Shown here one piece after another: positions 16,762 through 26,559 of a stretch of DNA of 64,000 nucleotides; positions within the stretch are counted from its first letter, which is position 1, and every line of letters starts with the position of its first letter. The notes beneath the pieces are model-generated. The model saw only the letters and a list, made by a program, of their open reading frames with translations, did no database searches and was not told the origin of the DNA. Position numbers and translations under genes: made by a program. Source of the stretch: Actinomycetes bacterium (GTDB lineage: Bacteria; Actinomycetota; Acidimicrobiia; Acidimicrobiales; RAAP-2); the NCBI GenBank assembly GCA_021779855.1, contig JAJXZW010000007.1:38782-102781 (forward strand), in the 5' to 3' direction.

Positions 16762-19671
16762 GTGCGCAGCCCGACCGACCTCCCGCCGCGCCCGCGTCGG
16801 CTCGGGCGGGTGTCGCGCCGGCTGTGGATCGGGGTGGGGATCCTCGTCCTGCTCGTCCTCTTCTTCTCGCTGCGCAACATCGCCACCGTCTGGACCAACG
16901 AGATGTGGTTCGCCTCGATCGGCCAGACGTCGGTCTTCTCCACGCTCTTCTGGGTCCGAGTGGGCCTCGGGCTGACCTTCGGCGCGGTCTTCTTCTTCAT
17001 CTTGTGGCTCAACCTCCTGCTCACCGACCGCTTCGGGGCCCGGGACCTGACCTTCGAGCCCGAGGACGAGGTCGTGCGGCGCTTCCAGAACGCCGTGCGG
17101 CCCTACGCCAAGCGGATCTACGCGGCGATCGCTCTGGTCTTCGGCCTGGTGGCCGGGCTCAACGCGACCGGCGAGTGGCAGAACTACCTCCTGTTCGCCC
17201 ACTCCCGGCCCTTCGCCGCCACCGACCCCCTCTTCCACAAGAACGTCGGCTTCTACGTCTTCACCCTCCCGTTCGTGTCGTTCTGCGCGACGTGGCTGCT
17301 CGTCACCTTGATCGTGACCCTCGTGGTGACGGCCGTCTTCCACTTCTTGAACGGTGGCATCCGCGCGGCCAACGTCGTGCCCCGGGTCTCGCCGCGGGTG
17401 AAGGCCCACCTCTCGGTGATCGGCGCGGGTATCGCCGTGATGAAGGCGGTTGGCTACCTGCTGGCCAAGTGGGACCTGGTGCTGTCGACCAACGGCTTCG
17501 CCGAGGGCGCGGGCTACACCGACGTCCACGCCCGCATCCCGGCGCTCACGATCCTCTTCTACCTCTCCCTGGCGGCGGCGGCGATCCTGCTCTACAACGT
17601 CCGCTCCCGGGGCTGGTCCCTCCCGGCCGTGGCGGTCGGCCTGTGGGCGTTCGTGGCCCTGGTGATCGGCGTGCTCTACCCGACCTTCCTCCAGGCCCTC
17701 AAGGTCAGCCCCAACCAGGAGAACCTGGAGGCCCCCTACATCCAGCGCGACATCACGGCGACGCGCGCCGCCTACGGCCTCAGTGCCGTCGCCTACCACG
17801 CCTTCGCGGGGGCGTCGTCGATCACCCCCGCCGAGGTGACGGCCGACGTCGCGACGCTGCGCAACATCCGCCTCTGGGACCCCTCCAGCAACATCTCGCT
17901 CAACACGGTCACCCGTCGCCAGGCGATGCGCTCCTACTACACCTTCCCGAGCCTCGCGGTCGACCGCTACTACGTGAACGGCAAGCTCACCCCGGTCCTG
18001 ATCGGTACCCGGCAGATCGACTCGTCGAACCTCCCGAGCCAGGGCTGGGTCAACCAGCACCTCGTCTACACCCACGGCATCGGCGCGGCGGTGGTGGCCG
18101 CCAACACGGTCGACACCGCCACCGGCAACCCGATCTTCGAGGTGGGCAACATCCCCCCGACCTCGACCGGCGGGCTGCCCGTGCTCACCGAGCCCGACAT
18201 CTACTTCGGCCTCGACCAGTCGGGCTGGGTGGTCGCCGACACCCGCCAGCCCGAGCTCGACTACCAGGTCAACACCGGGGCCAACGCCGGCACCCCCGTC
18301 TACACCCACTACCACGGGGGCGGCGGGGTGCCCGTCGGGGGCTTCTTCTCGCGCCTGGCGTTGGCGCTGCGCCTGGGCAACTTCAACTTCCTGATCTCGA
18401 ACCAGATCACCTCGACCAGCCGGGTGATGTTCGTGCGCGACGTCCGCCAGATGGTGAAGAAGGCGGCGCCGTTCCTCAGTTTCGACTCCCAGGTCTACCC
18501 GGTGATCGCGAACGGCCACGTGGACTACGTGCTCAACGGCTACACCACGACCTCGCAGTACCCCTACAGCGAGAACGCGGACCAGCTCACACCGACGTTC
18601 GGGGGGCTCCCGGGCTCACTCAACTACGTGCGCGACTCGGTGGTGGCCGTCGTCGACGCCTACACCGGGTCGATCCACTTCTACGTGATCCACCCCAGCG
18701 ACCCGATCATCCAGGCGTACCGCTCGGCCTTCCCGACGCTCTTTCAGCCGATGAGCGCGATGCCGGTGACGATCCGCGACCACCTGCGCTACCCCTCGGA
18801 TCTGCTCTCGGTGCAGGCGGCGGTGCTCGGGCGCTACCACATCAAGGGCGCCAGCTCCTTCTACGCCGCCTCGGACCGTTGGGAGGTGACCCCGACGACC
18901 GGCGCCGGGAGTCCGGCGTCGCTCATCTCCTCGACCCAGCTCGTGGCGAGCAACGGCCAGGTCATCGGCACCCAGCTCTCGCCGATGAGCCCCATCTACC
19001 AGGTGGGCGCGCTGCCCAACTCGACCGGCCAGCAGCTGCTCGCCATGCTCGACTTCGTCCCGGCGGGCAACTCGTCGCGGGTCCAGGGGCTGAGCGGCAT
19101 CCTCGTCGCCACCAGCGACCCGAGCAACTACGGCCAGCTCAACGTCTACGAGACGCCGCGGGGTACGACGGTGACCGGTCCCCTCCAGGCCGACTCCGAG
19201 ATCCAGCAGAACGCCAAGGTCAGCTCGATCATCACCCCGCTCGACCAGCACGGCTCCCAGGTGCTCCTCGGCAACAACCTCACCGTTCCCCTCGACTCGA
19301 GCGTGCTCTACATCCGCCCGCTCTACGTCACGAGCACCTCGAACCCCATGCCCGAACTGCGCTACGTGATCGCCGTGTTCAACCAACAGGTCGGGATCGA
19401 GCCGACCCTCGCCGGGGCCCTCACCGACGTGCTCGGCCCGGCGGCGCGCGCCGTCGGCGGATCGGCCCCGAGCGGCTCCTCGACGACCCCGGGGGGCGGC
19501 GCGACCCCCCCCGGGTCCTCGGCCGTGGCGAGTGAGCTCCAGCGGGCCGCCGCCGCCTACGCCGCGGCCCAGAGCGCGCTGGCCGCCGGTGACCTCGGGG
19601 CCTACCAGCGCGACGTCGAGGCGATGGACCGGGCTATCCAGGCGGCCCAGAGCGCGCTGGGCCCGGGCTAG
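16762..19671 (+). CDS. UPF0182 family large membrane protein
   Basis: The 969-residue protein has about seven transmembrane helices in the first ~320 residues (e.g. GVGILVLLVLFFSLRNIATV) and a large extracytoplasmic domain, ending in an Ala-rich helical tail after a Ser/Pro/Gly linker. NEMWFASIGQTSVF, WQNYLLFAHS and YPTFLQ are family features of UPF0182, found across actinobacteria and cyanobacteria with no settled function. The neighbour YlbL-Lon gene is conserved with it in mycobacteria. GTG start with leaderless box. It ends tail-to-tail with the dehydrogenase gene, sharing 4 bp. Confidence 0.93.
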   Translation: MRSPTDLPPRPRRLGRVSRRLWIGVGILVLLVLFFSLRNIATVWTNEMWFASIGQTSVFSTLFWVRVGLGLTFGAVFFFILWLNLLLTDRFGARDLTFEPEDEVVRRFQNAVRPYAKRIYAAIALVFGLVAGLNATGEWQNYLLFAHSRPFAATDPLFHKNVGFYVFTLPFVSFCATWLLVTLIVTLVVTAVFHFLNGGIRAANVVPRVSPRVKAHLSVIGAGIAVMKAVGYLLAKWDLVLSTNGFAEGAGYTDVHARIPALTILFYLSLAAAAILLYNVRSRGWSLPAVAVGLWAFVALVIGVLYPTFLQALKVSPNQENLEAPYIQRDITATRAAYGLSAVAYHAFAGASSITPAEVTADVATLRNIRLWDPSSNISLNTVTRRQAMRSYYTFPSLAVDRYYVNGKLTPVLIGTRQIDSSNLPSQGWVNQHLVYTHGIGAAVVAANTVDTATGNPIFEVGNIPPTSTGGLPVLTEPDIYFGLDQSGWVVADTRQPELDYQVNTGANAGTPVYTHYHGGGGVPVGGFFSRLALALRLGNFNFLISNQITSTSRVMFVRDVRQMVKKAAPFLSFDSQVYPVIANGHVDYVLNGYTTTSQYPYSENADQLTPTFGGLPGSLNYVRDSVVAVVDAYTGSIHFYVIHPSDPIIQAYRSAFPTLFQPMSAMPVTIRDHLRYPSDLLSVQAAVLGRYHIKGASSFYAASDRWEVTPTTGAGSPASLISSTQLVASNGQVIGTQLSPMSPIYQVGALPNSTGQQLLAMLDFVPAGNSSRVQGLSGILVATSDPSNYGQLNVYETPRGTTVTGPLQADSEIQQNAKVSSIITPLDQHGSQVLLGNNLTVPLDSSVLYIRPLYVTSTSNPMPELRYVIAVFNQQVGIEPTLAGALTDVLGPAARAVGGSAPSGSSTTPGGGATPPGSSAVASELQRAAAAYAAAQSALAAGDLGAYQRDVEAMDRAIQAAQSALGPG

Positions 19672-21056
19672 CCCCGCCGGCCCGGCGGGCCGAGGAGCCC
19701 CTCGGGGTCGAAGGCCGCCTTCACCCGGCGCTGGAGGGCGACGAGGGCGGGGTCGGTGAGCTCGAGGTAGGCGTCCCACTTGTCCTGGCCGAGGCCGTGC
19801 TCGCCGCTGATCGCCCCGCCCAGGGCGATGCCGGCCCGGTAGAGCTCGAGGAGCAGGCGCTCGCGAACCACGTCGTCGGGGCAGAACACCGAGAGGTGCA
19901 CGTTCCCGTCGCCCACGTGGCCACAGCCGGTGACGAGGGCCTGGTGGCCGCCGGCGATCCGGGCGACGTCCTCGAGGTAGCGCGCGACGTGGGCGCGGGG
20001 CACGACGACGTCGACGATGTCGTTGGCCCCGGCGGCCTTGGCGAACCAGAAGGCCCGCTCGCGCCCGGCGATCAGGTCGTCGGCGGCGCGGCCGTCGAGG
20101 ACGAGGGCGTCGAGGGCGCCGGCCGCCTCGAGGATCTCGTCGCTCGCGGCGAGGTCCTCGTCGAGCTGGGCGGCCGTGCGGGTCTCGAGGACGAGCACGA
20201 GGTAGGCCGCGGTGGCCGCGACGCGCTCGGGCGCGAGCCCGAGGGTGAAGGGGGTTTCGCGCACCAGGACGGCCATCGTGAGCGCGTCGATGTACTCGAG
20301 CAGCGACGGGGCGAGCCCGGCGCGCAGGAGGCGGGTGACCGCCCCGGTGACCGCGTCGAGCGAGGCGAAGGGGGCGAGCACCGTCGCGCGGTGGTCGGTC
20401 CGCGGGGTCAGCCGGACGGTCACCTCGGTCACCAGGGCCAGCGTGCCCTCGCTGCCGATGACGAGCTGGGTGAGGTCGTAACCCGAGGAGAGCTTCACCA
20501 CGGGCGCGCCCGTGCGCACGACGGAGCCGTCGGCGAGGACCATCTCGAGCGCGAGGACGTGGTGGCGGGTGACCCCGTGGCGCACGGCGCGCATACCCCC
20601 GGCGTTGGTGTTGACGTTCCCGCCCAGGGTCGAGGACGTCTCGCCGGGGGCGACCGGGTAGTGGAGGCCCAGGGGCGCCAGGTGCTCGTTGAGCTGGGCC
20701 AGCGTGACGCCGGCCTCCACGACGGCGACCTGGTTGGCCACGTCGACCTCGATGATCCGGTCCATCTGGTCGAAGCAGACGATGAGCGACCCCTCGGACG
20801 GCTCGGCGCCCCCCGAGAGGCCCGTGCCGGCGCCGCGGGCGGTGATCGCCACGCCGTGGCGGCGCGCCCAGTGCACCAGGGCCACGACGTCGTCGCGGTC
20901 GGCCGGTCGCGCGACGGCGCAGGGCTCGGCCCCGCGCGGGTGGAGGCTCTCGTCGTGGCGGTCGTCGTCCGCGAGGGCTCCGCGGTGGGCGAGCGCTATC
21001 CCCAGGGCGTCGAGCTCGGCGTGCGCGGTGGGGCCGGGGTCGGGCACGACCCGCAC
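19668..21056 (-). CDS. FAD-binding (S)-2-hydroxy-acid/D-lactate dehydrogenase, GlcD type
   Basis: A 462-residue flavoprotein of the FAD-binding type 4 family. The FAD site is visible as TARGAGTGLSGGAEPSEG and VAPGETSSTLGGNVNTNAGG; the C-terminal half has GHVGDGNVHLSV and GEHGLGQDKWD, typical of glycolate oxidase GlcD and D-lactate dehydrogenases. It oxidises a 2-hydroxy acid and passes electrons to a membrane acceptor; the exact substrate cannot be told. GTG 21056 is the ORF start but has no ribosome site and lies 3 nt after a 16-bp hairpin; an in-frame GTG three codons later is an alternative. Confidence 0.9.
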   Translation of the reverse strand: MRVVPDPGPTAHAELDALGIALAHRGALADDDRHDESLHPRGAEPCAVARPADRDDVVALVHWARRHGVAITARGAGTGLSGGAEPSEGSLIVCFDQMDRIIEVDVANQVAVVEAGVTLAQLNEHLAPLGLHYPVAPGETSSTLGGNVNTNAGGMRAVRHGVTRHHVLALEMVLADGSVVRTGAPVVKLSSGYDLTQLVIGSEGTLALVTEVTVRLTPRTDHRATVLAPFASLDAVTGAVTRLLRAGLAPSLLEYIDALTMAVLVRETPFTLGLAPERVAATAAYLVLVLETRTAAQLDEDLAASDEILEAAGALDALVLDGRAADDLIAGRERAFWFAKAAGANDIVDVVVPRAHVARYLEDVARIAGGHQALVTGCGHVGDGNVHLSVFCPDDVVRERLLLELYRAGIALGGAISGEHGLGQDKWDAYLELTDPALVALQRRVKAAFDPEGLLGPPGRRG

Positions 21057-21059
21057 GCT

Positions 21060-21100
21060 AGTTCGACCGCCCGGGGCCGTCGGGCCCGGGCGGTCGAACT
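21060..21100. terminator. Perfect 16-bp hairpin between two minus-strand genes
   Basis: AGTTCGACCGCCCGGG and its exact complement CCCGGGCGGTCGAACT are separated by 9 nt. It lies just after the stop of the secreted-protein gene (21113) and 3 nt before the dehydrogenase GTG, so it can end the first transcript and also shape the second leader. There is no T-run; it is symmetric for both strands. Confidence 0.75.
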
Positions 21101-21112
21101 AGGCGCGAGCGA

Positions 21113-22708
21113 CTAGAGCGTCTTGAAGTTGAACTTCAAGAACTCCGTTGGCTCGCCTCGTGCGAAGCGCAGTGTCATCACGTGACGGCCGCGGGCGAAG
21201 TTGGCCGGGGCCACCAGTCGGAGCACGATGCGCGTCTTGGAGACGCTCACGACCGTGACGCGCGCCCCCGGCGTGGTGGCGGTGGGGCGGCCCGGGAAGT
21301 TGGCCCCGAGGACGGTGAGGACGGCGAGGTGGCCCGGCACCGCCGTGCCCGTGACGCGGTGCACCACCGGGCGCAGCGAGCCCGACACCGTGAGGCTGAA
21401 GGTGAAGGTGCCGGTGTCGCCGGCGGCGTCGCTCGTCGTGCCGCTCACCGTGTAGGTGCCGGCGTTGAGCGATCCCGCGACGGTGACGAGCCCGGTCGTC
21501 GAGACGCTCAGCTTCGAGCTCCCGCTCTGGGTGTAGGTGACCGCGCCGCTGGCGCCGCTCGTCACGAGCTGGGCCGAGAAGTGGCTAGAGGACGCCGCGG
21601 TCGTGGACCCCGACGTCGGGAGGTTCTGGCTGATGACCCCGGTCTTCACGGTGAAGGGGAACGAGGCGCTGATCCAACCCATCCCGTTGACGGCCGGCCC
21701 GCAGGCGCTGGTCGTCGAGCCCGGGTACGGGGTGAGGTCGAGCTCGCAGACGAAGACGTTGTAGGTCGTGCCCGAGGTCGCGTTCGCCGGCACGGTGATC
21801 GTCCCGCTCAGGGCCGGCGGGATGAGGTCCTTGCCGGTGTAGCAGTCGTTCGAGATCGCCAGGTTCGTCGGCGAGGAGAGGAGCGGCGTCGTGGAGGCCG
21901 GGGCGTACCACAGGACGCTGAGCGTGGCGGTCGGGACGTTGCCGTAGCCGCCGGCGGCGCACGAGGCGGGCGGCGTCGCCGGGGCGGCGAGGCCCGCGTT
22001 GGCCTGGATCAGCTGGATGGCGTCGCCCCACCAGTAGCCGGTCGCGCCGGCGGCGTCGGTCACGTCCACCGTGCTGCCGGGCGCGCCCGTGCTCTGGACC
22101 GCGCTGATCGTCGGGTTGGCCGGCGCGGCCAGGGCCTGGCTGGCGTACTGCAGCAGGAACTCCGCCCCGGCGACCGGGGTGTTCTGGGCCGTCACCGCCG
22201 CGATGGCGCAGCCGAAGACGCCGGCGTTGATCTGGGCCTGGGTCGGCGGGCACTGGGCGTTGGGGTCCGACGCGCTGTAGGTGGCCGGGATGGCCACCGT
22301 CGCCAGCTCACAGCTCGAGCCGGCCGGACAGCCGGTGTCGGTGGCCGAGGGCGCGAACTGGGCGAGGGCGCTGGTGTCGACCTCGCCGGTCGGCACGACG
22401 TTCGCCGCGCCCAAGCTGGCGAGCAGCGTCGCCTCGACGGCGAGGGCGGCCTGGGAGGACTGGTTGCAGTCCAGGGTGACCTGGGTCGAGCCGCCGACCA
22501 CGCCGGCGATGATCGCGCCGTTGACGACCACGCCGGGCCCGGCGCTCACCGCGACCGCACAGACCGGTGCCCCGGTCGCCCGCCCGGTCGGGGCCGCGCC
22601 GGCCGGCACGGCGGATACGCCGGCCACGACCAGCAACGACGCCGCCGCGGCGGCCGCTACGGCCAGGGCGCGGGACCCGAGGCGGCCCCTCCTAGATAGC
22701 AGTCTCAT
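21113..22708 (-). CDS. Secreted surface protein with Ig-like repeats
   Basis: The 531-residue product has a clear Sec signal peptide (RRGRLGSRALAVAAAAAASL, then AGVSAVPAGAA) and a Ser/Thr/Ala/Gly-rich mature part with several Cys pairs. The last ~180 residues hold two beta-sandwich-like modules: a cadherin/Ig-like segment (TGLVTVAGSLNAGTYTVSGT) and an IPT/TIG-like segment (VTGTAVPGHLAVLTVLGANF). No LPXTG anchor or catalytic motif is seen. ATG is backed by GGAGGG 6 nt upstream. An exported structural or adhesive protein is the best guess. Confidence 0.75.
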   Translation of the reverse strand: MRLLSRRGRLGSRALAVAAAAAASLLVVAGVSAVPAGAAPTGRATGAPVCAVAVSAGPGVVVNGAIIAGVVGGSTQVTLDCNQSSQAALAVEATLLASLGAANVVPTGEVDTSALAQFAPSATDTGCPAGSSCELATVAIPATYSASDPNAQCPPTQAQINAGVFGCAIAAVTAQNTPVAGAEFLLQYASQALAAPANPTISAVQSTGAPGSTVDVTDAAGATGYWWGDAIQLIQANAGLAAPATPPASCAAGGYGNVPTATLSVLWYAPASTTPLLSSPTNLAISNDCYTGKDLIPPALSGTITVPANATSGTTYNVFVCELDLTPYPGSTTSACGPAVNGMGWISASFPFTVKTGVISQNLPTSGSTTAASSSHFSAQLVTSGASGAVTYTQSGSSKLSVSTTGLVTVAGSLNAGTYTVSGTTSDAAGDTGTFTFSLTVSGSLRPVVHRVTGTAVPGHLAVLTVLGANFPGRPTATTPGARVTVVSVSKTRIVLRLVAPANFARGRHVMTLRFARGEPTEFLKFNFKTL

Positions 22709-22778
22709 AGAGACCCTCCATTCGAGTAGACGGCCGGCGCTAACCCGGCCAGGCCCATGGTACCGAGATTCGCGCTGG

Positions 22779-23846
22779 TCAGGACGTTCGCGCCTGAGGG
22801 TGTCCTTCGCGCGTGTCCGTCGCCCAGGCGACGACGGGCCCCTCGACGCGCACGACGACCCGCTCGCCCCGTGCGGGCAGGCCGGCGGGGTTCGCCACGC
22901 GTGCGAGCAGGCACGGCGTCCCCGCGACCTCGGGCCGCAGCCGCACGACCGCGTCGTGGCCGTAGTACTCGGTGTCGAGGACCTCGGCGTGGGTTCGCCC
23001 CCCGGCCCCGCCGACGACCAACTGCTCCGGGCGCACCAGGACCTCGACCGGTCCGGCCGGCACGGGTCCGGCGACCTCGAGGTCGCCGAGGGCCGTCGTG
23101 ACCCGGCCGTCGCGAGCCCGTCCCGTGAGCAGGTTGACCTCGCCGAACTGGCGGGCGAGGTCGGGCGTGGCCGGGTGGGCGTAGAGTCGCTGCGGCGTGT
23201 CGAACTGGGCGATCCGCCCGCGGCGGATGACGGCCACCCGGTCGGCGAGCGAGAGGGCCTCGTCCTGGTCGTGGGTGACGAGCACCGCGGTGGCCCCCGC
23301 CTCGCGCAGTACCCGACGCACGTCGGCGCGCAGGGCCGCGCGCAGCCCGGGATCGAGCGAGCTGAAGGGCTCGTCGAGGAGCACGAGGCGCGGGTCGATC
23401 GCGAGGCCTCGCGCGAGCGCGACGCGCTGCTGCTGGCCGCCGGAGAGCTCGTGGGGGTAGCGTCGCCCGAGGTCGGCCAGCCCGACCAGGGCCAGAAGGT
23501 CGGCGACGCGGGGCCCCCGACGGTCCCGCCGCGCCAGGCCGAAGCCGACGTTCTCCGCCACGCTCAGGTGGGGGAAGAGGCTCCCCTCCTGGGGCACGTA
23601 GCCCACGTGGCGCCGCTCGGCGGGGACGAAGGTGGAGGCGTCGTCGACGATCTCGCCGTGGACGCGCACCGAGCCGGCGTCGACGCGATCGAAGCCGGCG
23701 ACCACGCGCAGCAGCGTCGTCTTGCCGCTGCCCGAGGGCCCGAGCACGGCGACGAGCTCGCCCGCGTCGATCGACAGGTCGATCCCGCGCAGCACGGGGG
23801 TCTCGCCGTAGGCCTTGGCCACGCCGGCGAGCTCGAGGTCCCTCAC
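22779..23846 (-). CDS. fbpC: Ferric-iron ABC transporter ATP-binding protein
   Basis: A 355-residue ABC ATPase of the FbpC/PotA class: Walker A GPSGSGKTT, Q-loop VPQEGSLFPHL, signature LSGGQQQR, Walker B LVLLDEPFSSLD, H-loop LVTHDQDEA, then a C-terminal TOBE-like domain. It powers Fe(III) import with the permease and lipoprotein upstream; start and stop overlap (4 nt) with the permease gene. Iron as substrate is inferred from the binding-protein type and from the iron box ahead of the operon; thiamine or phosphonate importers have similar ATPases. Confidence 0.88.
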   Translation of the reverse strand: MRDLELAGVAKAYGETPVLRGIDLSIDAGELVAVLGPSGSGKTTLLRVVAGFDRVDAGSVRVHGEIVDDASTFVPAERRHVGYVPQEGSLFPHLSVAENVGFGLARRDRRGPRVADLLALVGLADLGRRYPHELSGGQQQRVALARGLAIDPRLVLLDEPFSSLDPGLRAALRADVRRVLREAGATAVLVTHDQDEALSLADRVAVIRRGRIAQFDTPQRLYAHPATPDLARQFGEVNLLTGRARDGRVTTALGDLEVAGPVPAGPVEVLVRPEQLVVGGAGGRTHAEVLDTEYYGHDAVVRLRPEVAGTPCLLARVANPAGLPARGERVVVRVEGPVVAWATDTREGHPQARTS

Positions 23847-25456
23847 GGGAGAACCCTAGGGTCGGCGACGCTCGCGCGCTGCGTGGGGAGCCGGTCGAAG
23901 AAGCGCCCGAGCAGGTACGCCGGCACGGCGGCGACGGCGATCATCGCGAGGGCGAAGGGGGCGGCTTGGCCGTAGGCGAGGTTCTGCTGGTACGCCCAGA
24001 ACTGGGTGGCGAGGGTCTGGGCGCCGGTGGGGATGAGGATGAGGGTCGCGGTGAGCTCGGTCACCACCGACAGGAAGACCAGGCAGAAAGCCGCGGCCAG
24101 GCCCGGTGCCACGAGGGGCAGGGTCACCCGGGCGAAGACGCGGGCGCGGCCGAGGCCTAGAGAGCCAGCGACCTCCTCGAGGGAGCGCGGCGCCTGGGCG
24201 ACCGAGGCGCGCACCCCGACGAGCGCGAGCGGGAAGAACATGAGGGCGTAGGCGAGCACGAGCAGCAAGGCGCTTTGGTAGCCGAACCCGCCGAGGTGCT
24301 GCTCGGTGAACGACGAGAGCGCAAGGGCCACCACGACCCCCGGGACGGCGAGGATGAGGAGCGTCGACTGGGAGAGCGCCGAGCGCAGCCGACTCGGGTG
24401 GCGTACGACGAGCAGCGCGATCGGTAGTGCCATGAGCGTGGCGAGGAGCCCCGCCCCCGCCGCGTAGGCCGCGGTCGTGAGGCCCGCCCCGGCGAGCGAC
24501 TCGCCCGTGAGCCCACCCGATGAGCCGTGGGCCATCCAGTAGAGGGTCGCCCCCACGGGGACTCCGAGCGCCGCGACGACGAGGGCGGCGACGGCGAGGA
24601 GGGCGGGGACCGTGGCTCGGCCGAGCCGCTGGGGGACGGGGCGGCGCGCGGCCCCGCGCGCGACGCGCGCGCCGTGGCGCTCGCGCACCGCGGACTGGCC
24701 CGCCAGGGCGACGGCCGAGAGCCCGACGAGGACCAGCGAGAGCGCGCTCGCCGCCGCCAGGTCGAAGCCGACCGAGTACTCGCTGAAGATCTCGGTGGTG
24801 AAGGTCTGGTAGCCGAGGATCTCGAACGCGCCGTACTCGGCGAGGATGACGAGCGCGACGAGCAGGCAGCCGCCGAGGATGGCGCGGCGCGCCTGGCCGA
24901 CGGTGACCCGCCAGAACCGCGCGAGCCGGCCGAGCCCGAGGCTGCGCGCCACCTCCTCCAGGGCGGGGTCGGCCCCGCGCAGGGCTGCCGCCACCGGGAG
25001 GTAGACGAGCGGGTAGACCGCGAGGGTCATCACCAGCACGGCGCCCCAGTAGCCGGCGACCCCGGGGGCGATCGAGGTCCACCCGAAGCCCACGACGAAG
25101 TCGGGGATGGCGAAGGGGACGATGAGTAGGGCCCCCCACAGCCGGCGTCCGGGCAGGTCGGTACGCTCGACGAGATAGGCGGCGAGGGTGCCCACGACGG
25201 CGCACAGCGCGGTCACCACGACGCTGAGGCGCACCGTGTTCCAGAGCAGGCTCGCGGTGAGCGAGCGGAAGAGGAGTCGGGCGATCGGGTTCCACCCCAC
25301 GCCCACGGCCTGGACGACGAGGAACGCGAGGGGCCCCGCCAGGGCGATGACCACGACGGCACTGAGCACGAGCAGCGCGACGGGACGCCGCGTGCGGCGC
25401 ACCGTCGTGACGGGTCGCGCGGCCCCGAGGGGCCGCTCGCGTGCCTCGATGCTCAC
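23843..25456 (-). CDS. fbpB: Ferric-iron ABC transporter permease (fused FbpB type)
   Basis: A 537-residue membrane protein with about twelve helices forming two tandem permease halves, each with a cytoplasmic coupling loop (EEVARSLGLGRLARFWRVT and EEVAGSLGLGRARVFARVT). This fused two-domain layout is typical of FbpB/ThiP permeases. It overlaps both flanking genes by 4 nt, so the operon is fbpA-fbpB-fbpC. Located in the cytoplasmic membrane. Confidence 0.88.
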   Translation of the reverse strand: MSIEARERPLGAARPVTTVRRTRRPVALLVLSAVVVIALAGPLAFLVVQAVGVGWNPIARLLFRSLTASLLWNTVRLSVVVTALCAVVGTLAAYLVERTDLPGRRLWGALLIVPFAIPDFVVGFGWTSIAPGVAGYWGAVLVMTLAVYPLVYLPVAAALRGADPALEEVARSLGLGRLARFWRVTVGQARRAILGGCLLVALVILAEYGAFEILGYQTFTTEIFSEYSVGFDLAAASALSLVLVGLSAVALAGQSAVRERHGARVARGAARRPVPQRLGRATVPALLAVAALVVAALGVPVGATLYWMAHGSSGGLTGESLAGAGLTTAAYAAGAGLLATLMALPIALLVVRHPSRLRSALSQSTLLILAVPGVVVALALSSFTEQHLGGFGYQSALLLVLAYALMFFPLALVGVRASVAQAPRSLEEVAGSLGLGRARVFARVTLPLVAPGLAAAFCLVFLSVVTELTATLILIPTGAQTLATQFWAYQQNLAYGQAAPFALAMIAVAAVPAYLLGRFFDRLPTQRASVADPRVLP

Positions 25457-26559
25457 AGCAGCTGGGCCTCGCGCAGGAGGGCGACGGCGGTCGAGCCCGT
25501 CCCCAGTTGAGCGACGGTGATGGGGTCGGGGCGCAGAGCGCTAAAGGGCGTCTCGGGCTCGGTCGTCACTACGCCCGAGGCCAGGGGGTACTCGAAGCTG
25601 TCGGAGTGGGTGATGATCTCCTGGCCGGCCCGCGACACGAGGAAGCGCACCAGGGCCACGGCGGCGGCACGGTGGTGGGAGGAGGCGAGGACGGCGGCGC
25701 CCGACACGTCGACCACGTAACCCGGGTCGTGCGGCGCGAAGGAGGTGAGCGCCGAGTGCATCGAGGAGGCGCCGAGGCTCGCGCGCAGCCGGTACCAGTA
25801 GTACTGGTCGATCACGCCCAGGCCCACCGCGCCGCGGTTCACCGCGAGCGTGAGCGCCTCGTTGCTCGCGTAGAGGTGTCCGGCGGCGTTCCTCTTCAGT
25901 CCCTCGAGCCAGGCCAGGGCGCGCGCGTGCCCGACGCTGTGGAGCACGGCCGTCACGATCGGCTGGAAGTCCGTCTCGCTGGGGGCGAGCCCGATGAGGC
26001 CCCGGTAGCGGGGCTCGGCGAGCTGCAGGATGCTCGTGGGCAGCTTTCGGCGCGCGACGACGGCGGGGTTGTAGACCATGACGCTCACCCGGGCGGACAC
26101 GCCGACCCAGCGCCCGGTGGTCGAGTTGTACCGCGAGGGTGTCGCGGCCAGCACGTCGGCGGGCAGGGCGGCGAGCAGTCCCCGGCCCTGGAGGTACTCG
26201 AGGGCCGGGGAGTTCTCCGCGAAGAACACGTCGGCGGGCGAGCGGCCCCCCTCCTGGACGATCTGGGCGTCGAGGGTGTTCTCGGAATCGCTGCGGACCG
26301 CGACGGTCACGCCGGGGTGGGCGCGCTCGAACGCGGCGACGAGGGCGTCGGTCGTCTGGACGTGTTGGCCGTTGTAGAGGGTGATGGTGGTTCCACTGGC
26401 CCCCCCGCACGCGCTGAGGGCGAGGGCGCTCGCGAGACCGACGAGGAGTGCGGTCGCCGCCCGGCGTCCTGAGCGAACGCGGACGACGATCGAGCGTGCG
26501 GCGACGTCGGGGTGGGCCCGTCGCGAGCGCGGGCGAACCATGGCGACCCGGCGGTTCAC
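25453..26559 (-). CDS. fbpA: Ferric-iron ABC transporter substrate-binding lipoprotein
   Basis: The protein has a lipobox LALSACGG near residue 50 and an FbpA-type domain: ITLYNGQHVQTTDALVAAFE, ADVFFAENSP, and a QYYWYR segment whose tyrosines match the iron-ligating pair of FbpA. It captures Fe(III) outside the membrane. GTG 26559 lies directly against the iron box and 7 nt after a TAGCCT -10 box, giving a leaderless start but a long n-region; ATG 26541 is the alternative (362 aa). Neither has a ribosome site. First gene of the operon. Confidence 0.87.
   Translation of the reverse strand: MNRRVAMVRPRSRRAHPDVAARSIVVRVRSGRRAATALLVGLASALALSACGGASGTTITLYNGQHVQTTDALVAAFERAHPGVTVAVRSDSENTLDAQIVQEGGRSPADVFFAENSPALEYLQGRGLLAALPADVLAATPSRYNSTTGRWVGVSARVSVMVYNPAVVARRKLPTSILQLAEPRYRGLIGLAPSETDFQPIVTAVLHSVGHARALAWLEGLKRNAAGHLYASNEALTLAVNRGAVGLGVIDQYYWYRLRASLGASSMHSALTSFAPHDPGYVVDVSGAAVLASSHHRAAAVALVRFLVSRAGQEIITHSDSFEYPLASGVVTTEPETPFSALRPDPITVAQLGTGSTAVALLREAQLL

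Noticed and set aside
16395-19535. 1046-aa plus-strand ORF
   Set aside because: Out-of-frame shadow of the UPF0182 gene, rich in Arg and Pro, no motifs.
19672-19695. CCCGCCGG-C-CCGGCGGG hairpin as terminator
   Set aside because: Loop of one base and lies inside the dehydrogenase coding sequence; likely chance at this GC level.
22705-22914. 69-aa minus-strand ORF between fbpC and the secreted protein
   Set aside because: Arg-rich shadow of the fbpC 3' end, no start signal.
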